A stretch of DNA of 64,000 bases. Origin: Magnolia sinica. Its lineage: Eukaryota; Streptophyta; Magnoliopsida; Magnoliales; Magnoliaceae. The position numbers and the translations under genes were made by a program. The notes beneath the pieces are model-generated. The model was not told the origin of the DNA. It searched no databases and worked only from the letters and a program-made list of their open reading frames with translations. The stretch is from the NCBI RefSeq assembly GCF_029962835.1, contig NC_080574.1:39747501-39811500 (forward strand), in the 5' to 3' direction. Each line of letters begins with the position of its first letter. Position 1 is the first letter of the stretch. Below are positions 13,301-23,995 of this stretch, piece by piece.

Positions 13301-13544
13301 TGTGCATCTCGACAAGCTGTTCGCAGATGGTAGCGTAGACAGAGATTTGCCTGCGAAGAAGTTCCATCTGCTCATCTGTCATTACCTTCACGTACATTAC
13401 CCCATTCTGCTGCTGTTCTTGTTGCTGCTGTCCTTGCTGCTGTTCTTGTTGCTGCTGCTGCTGCTGCTGCTCCCACTCCATCTTCTTCCCTCTTTCACCT
13501 CCTTCTCCTTCTCCTTCTTCGACAGCATTTCTCACAACACCCAT
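7297..13544 (-). CDS. WOX13: WUSCHEL-related homeobox protein, WOX13 clade
   Basis: This gene encodes a homeodomain transcription factor expected to act in the nucleus. Three exons, 13268-13544, 8120-8650 and 7297-7385, join in frame to 298 codons plus a stop. Residues ~50-92 carry the WOX13-clade N-terminal block (YVKVMTDEQ ... LVEMHK ... TAQQD). Residues ~113-177 are the homeodomain, with [12 protein letters not shown] in helix 1 and [11 protein letters not shown] in the recognition helix. A SEVETE acidic patch, DLCFQ and a closing VLSNP/GKMEVPG/GEGFDM tail follow, as in Arabidopsis WOX13. No canonical WUS box is visible, as expected for this ancient clade. Introns are 4617 and 734 bp with GT-AG ends. 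The start at 13544 is the first ATG of the frame; the in-frame ATG at 13481 (MEWEQ) better matches the Arabidopsis start and would give 277 residues. WOX13-clade members regulate organ development and callus/regeneration; the role here is inferred. Confidence 0.95.
7927..8038. repeat. two 56-bp tandem units in WOX13 intron 2
   Basis: Two adjacent copies of ATTGAACC(G/A)AATTGGGTCC continue with CTAGTCCAAGTC and AATGACATCAGA, with a period of 56 bp. They lie wholly inside the second intron. Confidence 0.85.
8120..8650 (-). CDS. WOX13: WOX13-like exon 2 (homeodomain)
   Basis: The acceptor is TTGCTTCTTCAG|GAATGAG and the donor is CCAA|GTATGC. The 531-nt exon carries the whole homeodomain plus the acidic C-terminal region. 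Open frame continues upstream of the acceptor to 8897, but that part is intron: it does not resemble WOX proteins, whereas [13 protein letters not shown] just after the acceptor does. Confidence 0.95.
8651..13267 (-). other. WOX13-like intron 1 (4617 bp)
   Basis: The long first intron contains no other gene that I can support. It holds a GGGTT-rich repeat at 11214-11490, a poly(T) tract near 12270-12288, a poly(A) tract near 12366-12380 and a GA microsatellite next to the exon 1 donor. The length suggests that it has absorbed transposon debris. Confidence 0.75.
11214..11490. repeat. GGGTTGGGTCAGGT-rich repeat
   Basis: Many short GGGTTGGGT, GGTCAGGT and GTCAAGTTGGG pieces follow the phrase TAGGGCTGCGACTTGGG. 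Similar text recurs at 7860-8040 and 48055-48110. It looks like a degenerate non-autonomous DNA transposon of the kind whose ends read AGGGCTG, but I could not find a matching second end. Confidence 0.4.
13268..13544 (-). CDS. WOX13: WOX13-like exon 1
   Basis: The exon runs from ATG to the donor TCTCAG|GTCTCTC and is 277 nt, ending after the first base of a glycine codon. It encodes a GE-rich start, a glutamine-rich tract (residues ~25-46, from CAG/CAA codons, seen as CTGCTG on the plus strand at about 13410-13472) and the conserved KVMTDEQ helix. The donor sits in a GAGA microsatellite, so minor variation of the junction is possible. Confidence 0.92.
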
Positions 13545-13850
13545 CTCTCTCCAAGCAGTTTCCTTCTCTCCTCTTTCATCTCTCTCTCTCTCGCTCTCAA
13601 AGACGAAGAGCGGACGGGAGTAGAAATTAGAAGACGACCAGAAAAAAAGGAAAGAAGGAGGCGTGCGAGGGATGCGCTCGTGTGGAAGAGCCGTTCACAC
13701 TTCACACGCGCTTATTCTTCCCTTTCCTCTTTCTTCTTCTTTTACTCGAGTTTGCTCCCATACATCTCGACATATTAAACATGATATGTCGCGACCTTAT
13801 CCACTGAAATAGGATTCTCTTAAATAATCCAAACCGTATATATAGTACAT
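13545..13850 (-). promoter_or_regulatory. WOX13-like leader and core promoter
   Basis: The minus-strand sequence just upstream of the start codon is rich in GA/CT tracts, as in many plant leaders. A TATA-like CTATATATAC lies at 13836-13845 on the minus strand, about 290 bp before the ATG, which would give a leader of roughly 260 nt. No transcript evidence is available here. Confidence 0.5.
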
Positions 13851-14721
13851 ATTCTCTTAGATGGTGGATTCCCAAAAATCATCTCAGCTTCGTTAATTCA
13901 AACCATTGATTTTACAAATGTTTATTATGACCGTCATTTTCATAGAAAAATGCTAATTTCAAATTGTTAAGATAATCATTTATTTATTTATTTTTCTTTT
14001 TTCTCTATCCATCCTCGTTTAAACGGTTTGGATCGTTGATATACGGTCAAGATTCGAAAGCCAAAAGTACTAACGTGTCACTTTTTAATACGTCAGGATG
14101 TAGTGGAGCAAACCTTCTTTTAATTTTGATGATTTGACCTTACACACGTGGTTCGGGTGCCGTCGATTTTCTCGCGGGCGCGAGACGTGCGTATATGGTC
14201 CTGACGCATCATGACGGTATGGATACTGTCCTGGAGAGCGGATTCGGTGTCATTCTGAACACGTGGCACGTTTAGATTAGATCTAAACCGCCATTTCCAA
14301 AAGAGAAAAACTTCGATACTCTGACAGAGTGTGATGGATGATATGCAGGAACCTATTGCACACGTGGCATAATGAACCAGATGTTAAGCTTACTTGATTC
14401 GCTGACTATCGGATGGCGGCACATTTATTGGACGGTTAGAAATGAAAAATGATCCTACGGTCCTAATTTCACAAACAAGCGTCCACGAATAGCCGACCCC
14501 AATTAATAACGAAGCTTGAATGATGATGATGTGTCCACAAATCAAAGGTTAGGATTGTCCAACCCATCTGATGTTAGATTGTGACCTGCGAACATTGCGC
14601 TTCACGACCTAGTTAATTACGCTTACGTGTACAATTTCCAAGTGCCTGCACATCAAGCTTCATATTCAACCCGAGTATACACGGCGCCGATTGTATGCTG
14701 AGGAGCTCATCACCCCCGCCC
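13851..14721. other. intergenic upstream of the WOX13-like gene
   Basis: No gene is recognised. CACGTG cores occur near 14148, 14262 and 14360 and could be G-box-like elements, but they are also common by chance. Confidence 0.35.
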
Positions 14722-15153
14722 GGGAACGGATTGGCTACTCCCCCTGCCACCAGCCAATGGCTTCTGGTCGGTGATCTGGGGGTCCCACCATGAGGTATGT
14801 GTTTCATCCATGCCGTACATCTATTTTTTCAGATCATTTTATGTTATGAGACTAAAATTTATATATATCCCAATCTCAACTGGACCACATTACAGGAAAC
14901 AGTTTTGAATGAGCATTGGCCATTAAAAACCGTTTTTGGGCCATAAAAGTTTTTGATCAAGCTGATTTTTGTTTTTTATCTTCATCTGGGCTTGTATGAC
15001 CTAATCAACAGATTAGATGTCAAATAAAAAGTACAGTGAGCCTTAGGAGGATTTTAATGGTGGATATCCAATTACTATTGTTTTCCTGTGGTGTGCTCCA
15101 CCCCACGTAGCACCGACCGGCTGATGGCAGGGGGAGTAGCGAATCCGTTTCCC
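14722..15153. mobile_element. MITE with ~33-bp terminal inverted repeats
   Basis: The left end reads GGGAACGGATTGGCTACTCC then CCCTGCCACCAGCC, and the complement of the right end reads GGGAAACGGATTCGCTACTC then CCCCTGCCATCAGCC. The element is 432 bp, carries internal ATCCATGCCGT and GATCATTTTATGTTATGAG modules, and has no coding sequence. I could not find a clean target duplication, so the superfamily (Mutator-like is possible) is open. Confidence 0.7.
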
Positions 15154-15383
15154 TCCTGCCCTGGTGTGAAGACTCTGTGGGCCCTCTTTCATGTATTTGT
15201 TTTTATCCGTACCGTTCATCCGTTTTTACGGCTCATTTAATGGCATGAGTATAAAATTAAAGCACATCCAAAGCTATCAGAGCTGACAAACAGTACGGAT
15301 AATGACGTCCGCATTTGAAATCTTCAAAAGGCCCACTAAGCTTTTCCACCACTCTTTGGGGCCATGGTGGATGCATGTGTTGT

Positions 15384-15538
15384 ATCCACACCGTCCATCC
15401 GTTTTTTTAAGATCATTTTAGGTTATGATCCCAAAATTGAAATATATCCAATGCTCAAGTGGACCACACCACAAGAAACACAGGGAAAATGACATTCGCC
15501 ATTGAAATGATCTGAAAAAACGGATGGACGGTGTGGAT
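15384..15538. repeat. foldback repeat, 34-bp arms
   Basis: ATCCACACCGTCCATCCGTT (from 15384, continuing to GATCATTT at 15418) is repeated in inverse complement at 15505-15538 with about one indel and one mismatch, around a loop of about 86 bp. The surrounding 15154-16169 is gene-free and full of the same GGGCCCAC/TCCATCCGT modules. Confidence 0.8.
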
Positions 15539-16169
15539 GGACGAAAAACACAAACATAAGCTTGATCCAAAAACTCCGTAACCCCTGAGAAGTTTTCAAC
15601 GGCAGGGATTTAACTCTCACTGTTTCCGTACGATGTGGCCAAATTGAGCTTTTTGGATATACTTTACTTTTGGTCCCTAAAATGAGCTGAAACCGGCTGT
15701 ACTGCATGAATGAAATACATACAACACTGTGGGCCCCACTAGGTGATGAGTGCCTCTTACACAATACGCACCCGGTTACAATTTCTTGTGACCCCACACG
15801 GAAGTTCTGAGGGGCCCACCGCATGTCTGTTTGCCACCTCTTCGTTTTTTAGCTTCTTTAGCTGATGTTAAAATATGAGCCGAAAAATGACGTAAGCCAA
15901 AGACTCAAACTGGCAACGCGGGAGAAATTAGTAGGGATTGAGCTGTTTTCCGTTCATCATGGTAATGAACGGTTTTGATGGCATCTAAACATCACGGTGG
16001 ACCTGCAAAGTTTTAACGGTGGTCATTCAATCCCCACCGTTTGCACTGCTCTGGCCCACTTGGGTTCTTTATTGATATGGCTCGTTTTTGGAATCATATC
16101 TAGCTTGAGTTGGAGAAACTGATGGACGGTATGGATGTCACGCGAATATCGCAGCGGCCCGACAGAGCT

Positions 16170-17155
16170 GGAAGCGGATTGACTGTGTGTACCACACACC
16201 ACCGATGTGGCTGGTGTGTTGACGTCACCAAGTTTTGTGGGTCCCATCATGAGGTATGAGTGAGCCCGTTGGAAGGTTGATGCAAAAAATAAAACGGATC
16301 CAAGAATCAAGTGGACCACACTGTAAAAGGCCGTGGGTGATTGAACGCCTATCATTGAAACCCTTTTAGAGGTCACAGAAATTTTGGATCAACATGATGT
16401 TTGTTTTTTCTGTTACCTTATGAACAGATTGGATGGATAATAAACATTACCGTAGGCCCTACGAATGTTTTAACGGTGAGAATCATTGTCTCACTACTAT
16501 GTATGGTGTGGTCCACTTGAGCTTTTAAAATTACTAATTTTTGGAAGAAATATCTAAAATGATATATCTAAATTTATAAACGGAGTAGATATGATAAATA
16601 CATCATTGTGGGCCATGTAACTTTGATCTCCTTTGAACGGAAGCGGATTGGTTGGTGTACCTCACACCAGCTTTATAGCCGCTGTACTGACGTTCGAAAG
16701 TTATGTGGGTCCCATCATGAGTTATGTGTTATATCCAAACCGTTCATCCATTTGGTAAACTTTTATTAATGCTTTAAACGAAAAACAAGACGTATAGAAC
16801 TATCAAGTGGACCACACTGAAAAAAGCAGTGGGGGATTGAACTTCTACCAATGAAACCCATTTTGGGGTCATGGAAGGTTTGGATCAATATGCCAAAAAA
16901 ATTTCCTCTTCATACAGGTCTTTGTGACCTTATGAACAGATTGGATTGAAAATAAAAGTTATGGTGGGCCATGCGAATTGTTTAATGGTGAAAATCATTT
17001 TCTCTGCTGCTATTTGTGGTGTGGTCCACCTGATAATTGGATATGATTCAATTTTTGGATAATAATCTAAAATGATCTCTAAAAATAGATTAACGGTTTA
17101 GATCTAATAAATACATAACTTTGGGGCCCATGAAACTTTGATCTCCTTTGAACCG
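16170..17155 (+). repeat. two tandem ~470-510 bp copies
   Basis: Both copies (from 16170 and from 16639) begin GGAAGCGGATTG, contain GTGGGTCCCATCATGAG, CAAGTGGACCACACTG, TTATGAACAGATTGGAT and GTGTGGTCCAC(T/C)TGA in the same order, and end with ACTTTGATCTCCTTTGAAC. The GCGGATTG start resembles the terminal repeat of the MITE at 14722, so they are probably related elements in tandem. Confidence 0.8.
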
Positions 17156-17300
17156 TTCGTACAGCTTGGAGCTCGAGGACGTCAGCGCTCGTCTTCGCAC
17201 GACACGAACCGACAGCAGCTATAACCCGCTTCCCCTTTTGAACCGTTCGTACAACTAGGAGCTGAACACCGTCAGCGCTCGTCTTCGCACGACATGTACC
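17147..17300. repeat. 90-bp tandem duplication
   Basis: TTTGAACCGTTCGTACA and GTCAGCGCTCGTCTTCGCAC (then GAC) occur in the same order twice, 90 bp apart. The second unit is incomplete at its end. Confidence 0.85.
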
Positions 17301-18260
17301 CACATCAGCCAATCACAGAGCTTCCCCTGCGTGGAGTCCCTTACACGGGGGATTACAGAGAAGTCGCATCCAAATCACAGAGCTTGGAAGATTTTAGCTC
17401 CGAAAAGACATGAATCAGCTACGGCAACCGTTAAGCGAGGAAAGGCCCATTTAATAGACGGTTAAGATATTCCCATGGCAGGATTTCGTGAGGGTCCAAT
17501 CAACGTCCGATCCTACAGGATACCTGAGTCGGATCATCAAGAACGTGTGACGTGTGTAGGCACACGACGAACGAAAATGATGTTACACCCGAGGCAGGGT
17601 TCGTTGATTCGGACAGTTGACCTGACGGTTGACGGTGGGGATCCAGTGGAAAAATCCAAGCCATCCAACGGTTGGCTGTTTTTCCCCTCGATGGTCGTTT
17701 TTTTTTTTTTTCCCTCTCTTAACCGTCTGTTTGTGGGGGGCCGACCATTTGATTACTTGGATTTTTGGGACACCACCCATACAGAACGGGCCTATGATAT
17801 CAACGGCCTGGATCACTTATCCATATGGTCCTGCTTTCCACGACAACCACATCACCACCCTATAAAAATTTTTTTCTCGTGCTGATTTTTGCATGTTTGG
17901 ATGCCTCTCCAAAAAAAGCAACAAGAAAATCTGGTGATTTCCCGTACCTGCAGTGACTGCGGGGCCCGCTAGGCTATTCTCGCGCATGAGAATTTGAAGA
18001 GGGTTTAGCAGCACACGTAGGGATATCTGGACCACCCATCAGGTGAGTTCCACTCTCAACTTTTTGTGGGCCGATAATCAGACTGACCTAGTCATCACGT
18101 GTGGCATACATGTATGAGAAAATTCAAAGGTTGGTAAAATCTCGATAAGTGGGCTGGACACGAGACAGAATGGTCCAATATTCTGGACCATCCGATAGGT
18201 GGGTCCGCCGTGGATCAATTGCTAGGATCAGACAATCCTAGCCGTCAGATGTATGCAATT
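17301..18260. other. intergenic, no gene seen
   Basis: No coding sequence is recognised. A T-rich tract lies at 17700-17713, and several TCTGGACCA-type modules are present. Confidence 0.35.
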
Positions 18261-19348
18261 GTCAGTTCTTTACTGTCCATTTGCAGGTCAGATGTTTGAT
18301 GGTACGACCCCTAAGGTTTTTTTTAGCATTTCCGATCGGTGGTGGGATACATCTAATAAAATAATCTGAAAAAGGTGAGCTCCAAGTCTTGGGGCATAGG
18401 AGTATGCCAAATAAAAAATAAAATGTAGAAAATAAACTTAAATAGCAGAGATCTAAAACAACCTCAAATACACAAGTATTGAGAGGTTGATATAAACGTT
18501 GTTCTAAGGACAATCTTACACTAAAAACTAATGGCTTATGGTAGGACAACCTGATTTCTAGAATATCGGTAAGTATCAAAAACTCAAACCGATATAGAGG
18601 CAAAATAAATAAACCTAGTTATTATAATATTCACCACCAAAGTTACAACATTTACACAAATAATCAAATACAATCATCCACCACAACTCCAAGAATTATA
18701 GTGATTCGTATGTGTACACCAACTATTCGCAAACAGCCACACAACTACTCCACTCCCCAATATCAACACTTACGAGATATTGGCTTTCACTAAGAAAGAA
18801 GGTTTTCCAAGGTTTACCTTAAAACCTTTACAGATATGTTTTTCAATGGGCTTACATAATAAAAAATCTTACGCTGAGATTTTCCTATCTGATCTCAGTC
18901 AAAACTACAAATAGAGATTTTCCTAGCTGAATCTCACAAACCAAAAATACAGAAAATTGAAATACAATATTTATCTGAAGAATGTTTTTCGATGTAGCCG
19001 GTAGAACTATTTATTTCTAAATGAAGATGTTTAAAGTTCAATCTCACAAATGAAGGGGTTTTAAGTCTAGAAGAATTTTGAATTAAATCCAACATTTGAC
19101 TACTTAGATTCAATTTCTTGGATTTCAAAAAGTGTTAAAGCAAAATCTCATTTTATATCAAATAGAATGGAATCAAGATATTAAGAAATTAAGAAATCAA
19201 AAAGCTATTTAAAATAAATTTTAAATACCTCACAATAGCTTCACAATAGTAGGAACTTATCTCTCAGAATGGTGGCTTGAATTGACTTGGAATGAATGAA
19301 AAAAAAATCTGAGAAATGTCCTTTATTTATAAGCTACAATTCGGTTCC

Positions 19349-19695
19349 CTCGACTAGTCTAAGGTTCGGCTTGACTGGTCTTGGCAGTAACCAATTTTCA
19401 AAATTTCTAGCGCGATCGAATAAAACAGACCATCGACTGGTCGAGTGGCTCGTTCGACTGGTCGAGCATAGCACTCGACTGGTCGAGTGAATTAAACTAG
19501 CATTGCTGGAGTTCGAGTCAAGTCCTGCTCGACTGGTCGAGCCAGACTCTATGACCGGTCGAGCAGGGTACTTGACTGGTTGAAGACCAAACAACCTTTT
19601 CCGATTTTTAGAGTAAAATCTCGGACTGGTCGAGAAAGACCCTGGACTGGTCGAGCTAGTGCTTGGATTAGTCGAACCAAGACTAGGACTAGTTA
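19349..19695. repeat. cluster of TCGACTGGTCGA near-palindromes
   Basis: About eleven copies of TCGACTGGTCGA or close variants (ACTAGTCTA, GACCGGTCGA, GACTGGTTGA, GATTAGTCGA) are spaced irregularly 10-60 bp apart. The motif is nearly its own complement. Confidence 0.9.
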
Positions 19696-19856
19696 AAGCA
19701 AAACCTAAAATAAGTACTATGACTCAAATTAAACATGCAATATTAATGACCTAATCCTAAGGTCTTTCTAGGATTATGAACACCTTAAATGTGAGTATTG
19801 AAACTGAAACAATAGTCACTTCGGTAGATAGGATACTTTGAAGCACATAAAGCTTG

Positions 19857-20022
19857 ACCTCATATGCTTGAGCTTGTGTCTCGAACTTGTGTCTTGAGCA
19901 TGTGACTTGAGACTTAAGCTTGATCAAATGTGTTTGAGCTTGAGCTTGAGCTTTAATCTTGAACTTGAGCTTGAACTTAAGACAGTGCACTTGGACTTGA
20001 GTACTTGGACTTGGTGAACTTT
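19857..20022. repeat. degenerate (TTGAGC)n minisatellite
   Basis: Units of CTTGAG, CTTGAA, CTTGTG and CTTGGA follow each other with a 6-bp rhythm and occasional spacer bases. Confidence 0.8.
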
Positions 20023-22404
20023 AACTTGTTCTCGTAGTTGAATATACATAATTGTAGCATACTAAATGTCGATGTAGATAATATGAAGCTCATCTTCAAA
20101 TGAAGGTGAACTTTCCTGGGTTCACTTATGCTAATGTTTACTAATTTGCATTTAATCAAGTTTTATTGCGCAGCATAAAATTTCTTGGAACATGAAACAC
20201 AATCACATCTAGTCTACTGAAATGACAGAGTTCAAATATATATTCAAGTTTAAAGAATATATATGGGTTGCACAAGGCGTTACCTTAACAAAATCACAAA
20301 AAATGTCATGTCCAAAAGAATAGGGCTGAGTCCACTACTCGGCGATCTAAATCCCGTCCACTATGCAGATGGAGAACCCCCCATCAACTGGAAGTAGAAT
20401 AGCTCGTTCTCCTCCTCAAGGCTCGTGCCGCCAGGCTCCTCACACTCTGCATCACCTGCGTTTATGGGAGATTTTGGTTGGTGTTTTAAAACACCGTTCC
20501 AGAGTGGGAATGAGTGATCAACTCAGTGGGTGCTATTAATCTTAAGTTGTAACAAACATTAGTTATATTATGAATTTAATGAAAAATAATCATTCATAAG
20601 CACCTAACAAATCTTATTAATGCTTGTGTATGATGGATGATATGATGCATACCCTCGCCACAACATTTCCTCGATCGACTCCATCTAACGATCGTGTATG
20701 ACCAACACTCCCTCAGAGCGACCTCGACTGTCGAGTCGCCAATCTAGCTAGTGCGATGCGATAATAATGTTAGCCAAGTTCTTATTTAATTCCATTCATC
20801 CAATAGGTTGAGAAAACTAATACACCCCACGTAGCAATGCCCTGAACTGGTTGTAAGGCCAAGGCCCCCCAACATGTGAGGCCAAGACCCCGCGATCCTT
20901 GATCCCGTTGGGTTCCCCATCCTCGACTTCAAGCGTCATGTCCCAAACTCGAAAAACGGGCTCACAAAATTTTCGATCGCCGAATTTAGCGCCGACAGCC
21001 TCTGTAGTACCCCATTCTCGGATTCCGGCACTTACATGCCAGATTCCGATCATGGGATCCTATTAGGAGGATTTTCAGTATGTTTTTTTTAATTTTAATG
21101 GAGCATAACCAAGTCACAAAACAACATCACTACATATCTACTATATCAAAAACTTTTAAGTACAATGCGTATGAAAGGAAAATACAATATAATGAAAGTA
21201 ACAGAAACTCCAGAAGCTTGGCTGCATGCTCTAAGCTCAACGCTGCTACAACCTAACGCCACCTACACGCATCTATCGTGTATAAGCTTATAGAAAGCTT
21301 ACAGGGTGGTGAAAGTGTATGCAAGGGGAATGCCAAGTGTATATATTAGAGTAATGCGGAAATATGCGGTAAGTTCATGAATGCTATCAGTTATACCAAA
21401 GCTATGTGATGCTAGGCATGAATGCTATCGGCCATACCAAGGCCATGCGATGCGAGGCTTATGTAGCCAAATGTCATATGCGAGATGCAAGACAAGCGTG
21501 CCAGTACTCATTAAGTACACATATCAGTACAGTTCCTCTCTAGATATCACCGGGGTCTAGTGCACTCACATTGACTGCCTCCTCTCTAGCTGCACAGCCA
21601 AGCAAGTGGAAGAAACCACACTATTTGCCTGACCAGTAGTCTACCAATAGCTATCTGGTTCATTGATAGCGGACTCATTTGCGAGCTGGTCAAACTCAGC
21701 CTAGCTTATAGCCCCCTCACTCGGGCGAATAAGGTCACACCCCCTTCCAACCGACCACGACACAGTGGGAGACGCGACCTACTGGTATTTAGTACTCGGG
21801 CGCTCGTGTATCCACTCAGTCTAGACGTTGGAGCAACTCCTGGTACCAAAAAGGTTCTGAAATTTTCACCCAAGGACATCCTAAGTGTCTACAGTGCTAG
21901 AGCCAATATTTCTGGTATCCGATACGACCATCCACGATGTGTCTGTAGAGGCTACGACCCTGATGTCGCTAGGGTGTGTAGTGATCAATTCACACATATA
22001 CGAGATGCATGAGTCACACCGTACAATCATGTAGCAATCCTGCGACTACCACGTACTCATGTGGGGGCACTCTGTCTCATAAGGAGTCCCGTAAATGTCT
22101 CAGCCTAACGGCTTTTGCTATGATCAAACATTCCTCATATCAAGCATACATATGATGCATATGGGCATGAATCATGGAGCTATACTAAGCATGTTATAAA
22201 GTGATGAATTATCAACAAGTATGGGCCTATCAATGGGCCCTAAGGAGAGTTACAATGCGAACATTTAACCAACATTGTACTTATAATGTGGACGTCAAAC
22301 CAACATTGTTCCCTAGGCACGGCCCGCCATAAATATCGTTACATAAACTATGGGGGAATCACACATTGCAATGGACCCTAAGGATATCCTGTTGCGCCTC
22401 GACT

Positions 22405-22640
22405 CATGGGCCTTGGATACATCAAATGGGCCACATCATATGGGCCTTATATAAATCAAGTGGGCCACATTAATAGGCCTTATGTACATTGCAATGGTCC
22501 ATATCCCATGGGGCTTTGAAATACATCACAATGGGCCTCATAACATGGGCCTTACGTATATCAGATGGGCCACACCAACGGCCACAAATACATCAATATG
22601 AGCCCCATATGTACCTCAAATGGGCCACACCCAAATAAAG
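22405..22640. repeat. ~30-bp minisatellite, ATGGGCC(TTA/ACA)
   Basis: About seven degenerate units contain CATGGGCCTTA-TA and ACATCAAATGGGCCACA. Spacing is about 25-35 bp. Confidence 0.7.
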
Positions 22641-23938
22641 TGGTGATAATGATTTCCACCATTAAAATTCCTAAGGCCCACCATAACATATATTTTCCAT
22701 CCAAACTGTTCATGAATTAACATAGTGATAGATGAAGTGGAAACAAATATCAGCTTAATAGGGAGCTACTATGGCCCTTAGAAATTTTGAACGGTGGACG
22801 TCATTGATCGTTACTTTAAATGGTGGGGTCCACTTGAACTTTGGATCTGACTTATTTTTAGTCTCAAGCCGATTAAGACAAGCTCGCCAAGTGGTTGGAT
22901 GGTTTGGATGCAACACATGCATCAAGGGTGGGTCCCACTGTCCAAACAGTGGACAGTGTGAATAAACACATATATCATTGTGGGCTCCACCGTCCGCCTG
23001 GACGGTGGGAAACAAATACATACATCACTGTGGGTCCCACGTGGGGCCCACCATTATGTTTATACGCAATCCAACCCGTTAATAAGGTCACACGGACCTG
23101 ACTGAATAGGAAAAACAATTTTCATCTTGACCCAAAACTTCTGTGGCCCAGAAAGGGTTTCAAGGGCAGACGTTCAATCCCATTGTTTCCTCTGATGTGG
23201 GCCACCTGAGCTTTGGATGTGGCTAATTTTTGGAGGGGGGCCACTTCAAGCAGGGGCCCACCTAATGAACGGTTTGGATGACATACACACATCATGGTGG
23301 GGCCCACGACTGGGACCGTGGGTCCCTACTCGTCCGCCCGTCAGCAGCAGGCGCTGCCTGCGCCTCTGACAGCAGCAGCAGCAATGCTGCTGTTGTATGT
23401 TTTATTTTTATTTTTATTTTTGTAAAAAAAATGAAATCCCGGGGTTTTTCATATGTGGGGTCCACATCAGCTGAATCCAGCCCATCCATTGCACTCTATA
23501 GCTCATGACCATCCAAATGAGCCCAATATCCGATGTGTTTCGGCGTATAAAAATATCAGGGTGAATTTCAACAGTAGAAAACACTGTTTGCTATTCTATG
23601 GCCCATCAGAAATTCGGATCAGCTTCATTTTTTGGCTCAACGCCTAAAATGATTTAAGGAATGAAATGGACGGCTTGGATTACAAACATACATCAAGATG
23701 GGGCCTATACAAGTGGCCCTTCCCAAGAGCTTGAAACAAGCTCATATTTATGTTTTCATTTCATATCCAGGGACGTCCCTAGACGTGGACGGTTTGGGCA
23801 TAACGCATGCACAAGTTGGGCCTTGCTTAGGTGGGCCACCAAATGCATGGATGGTGAGGATAAGACATACACCAAGGTGGGGTCCATCCTAGTGGGCCAC
23901 ACGACCACATCATCACACACAAAAATATATATATGAAA

Positions 23939-23940
<2 letters not shown>

Positions 23941-23991
<51 letters not shown>
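23941..23991. repeat. (GA)n microsatellite
   Basis: About 25 perfect GA units. An equivalent CT tract occurs at the matching place of the inverted copy near 51610. Confidence 0.95.

Positions 23992-23995
<4 letters not shown>

Larger units (their letters stand above)
18262..20170 (-). mobile_element. possible Ty1/copia-type LTR remnant
   Basis: No protein is encoded. Read on the minus strand, the stretch has the look of long copia LTRs of plants: a region of clustered CGACTGGTCGAG motifs followed by T-rich sequence. I found no second LTR, PBS or polypurine tract, so boundaries and class are uncertain. Confidence 0.3.

Noticed and set aside
13281..13778. Plus-strand leucine-rich 165-codon frame
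   Set aside because: It is the complement of the polyglutamine and GA-rich leader of the WOX13-like gene.
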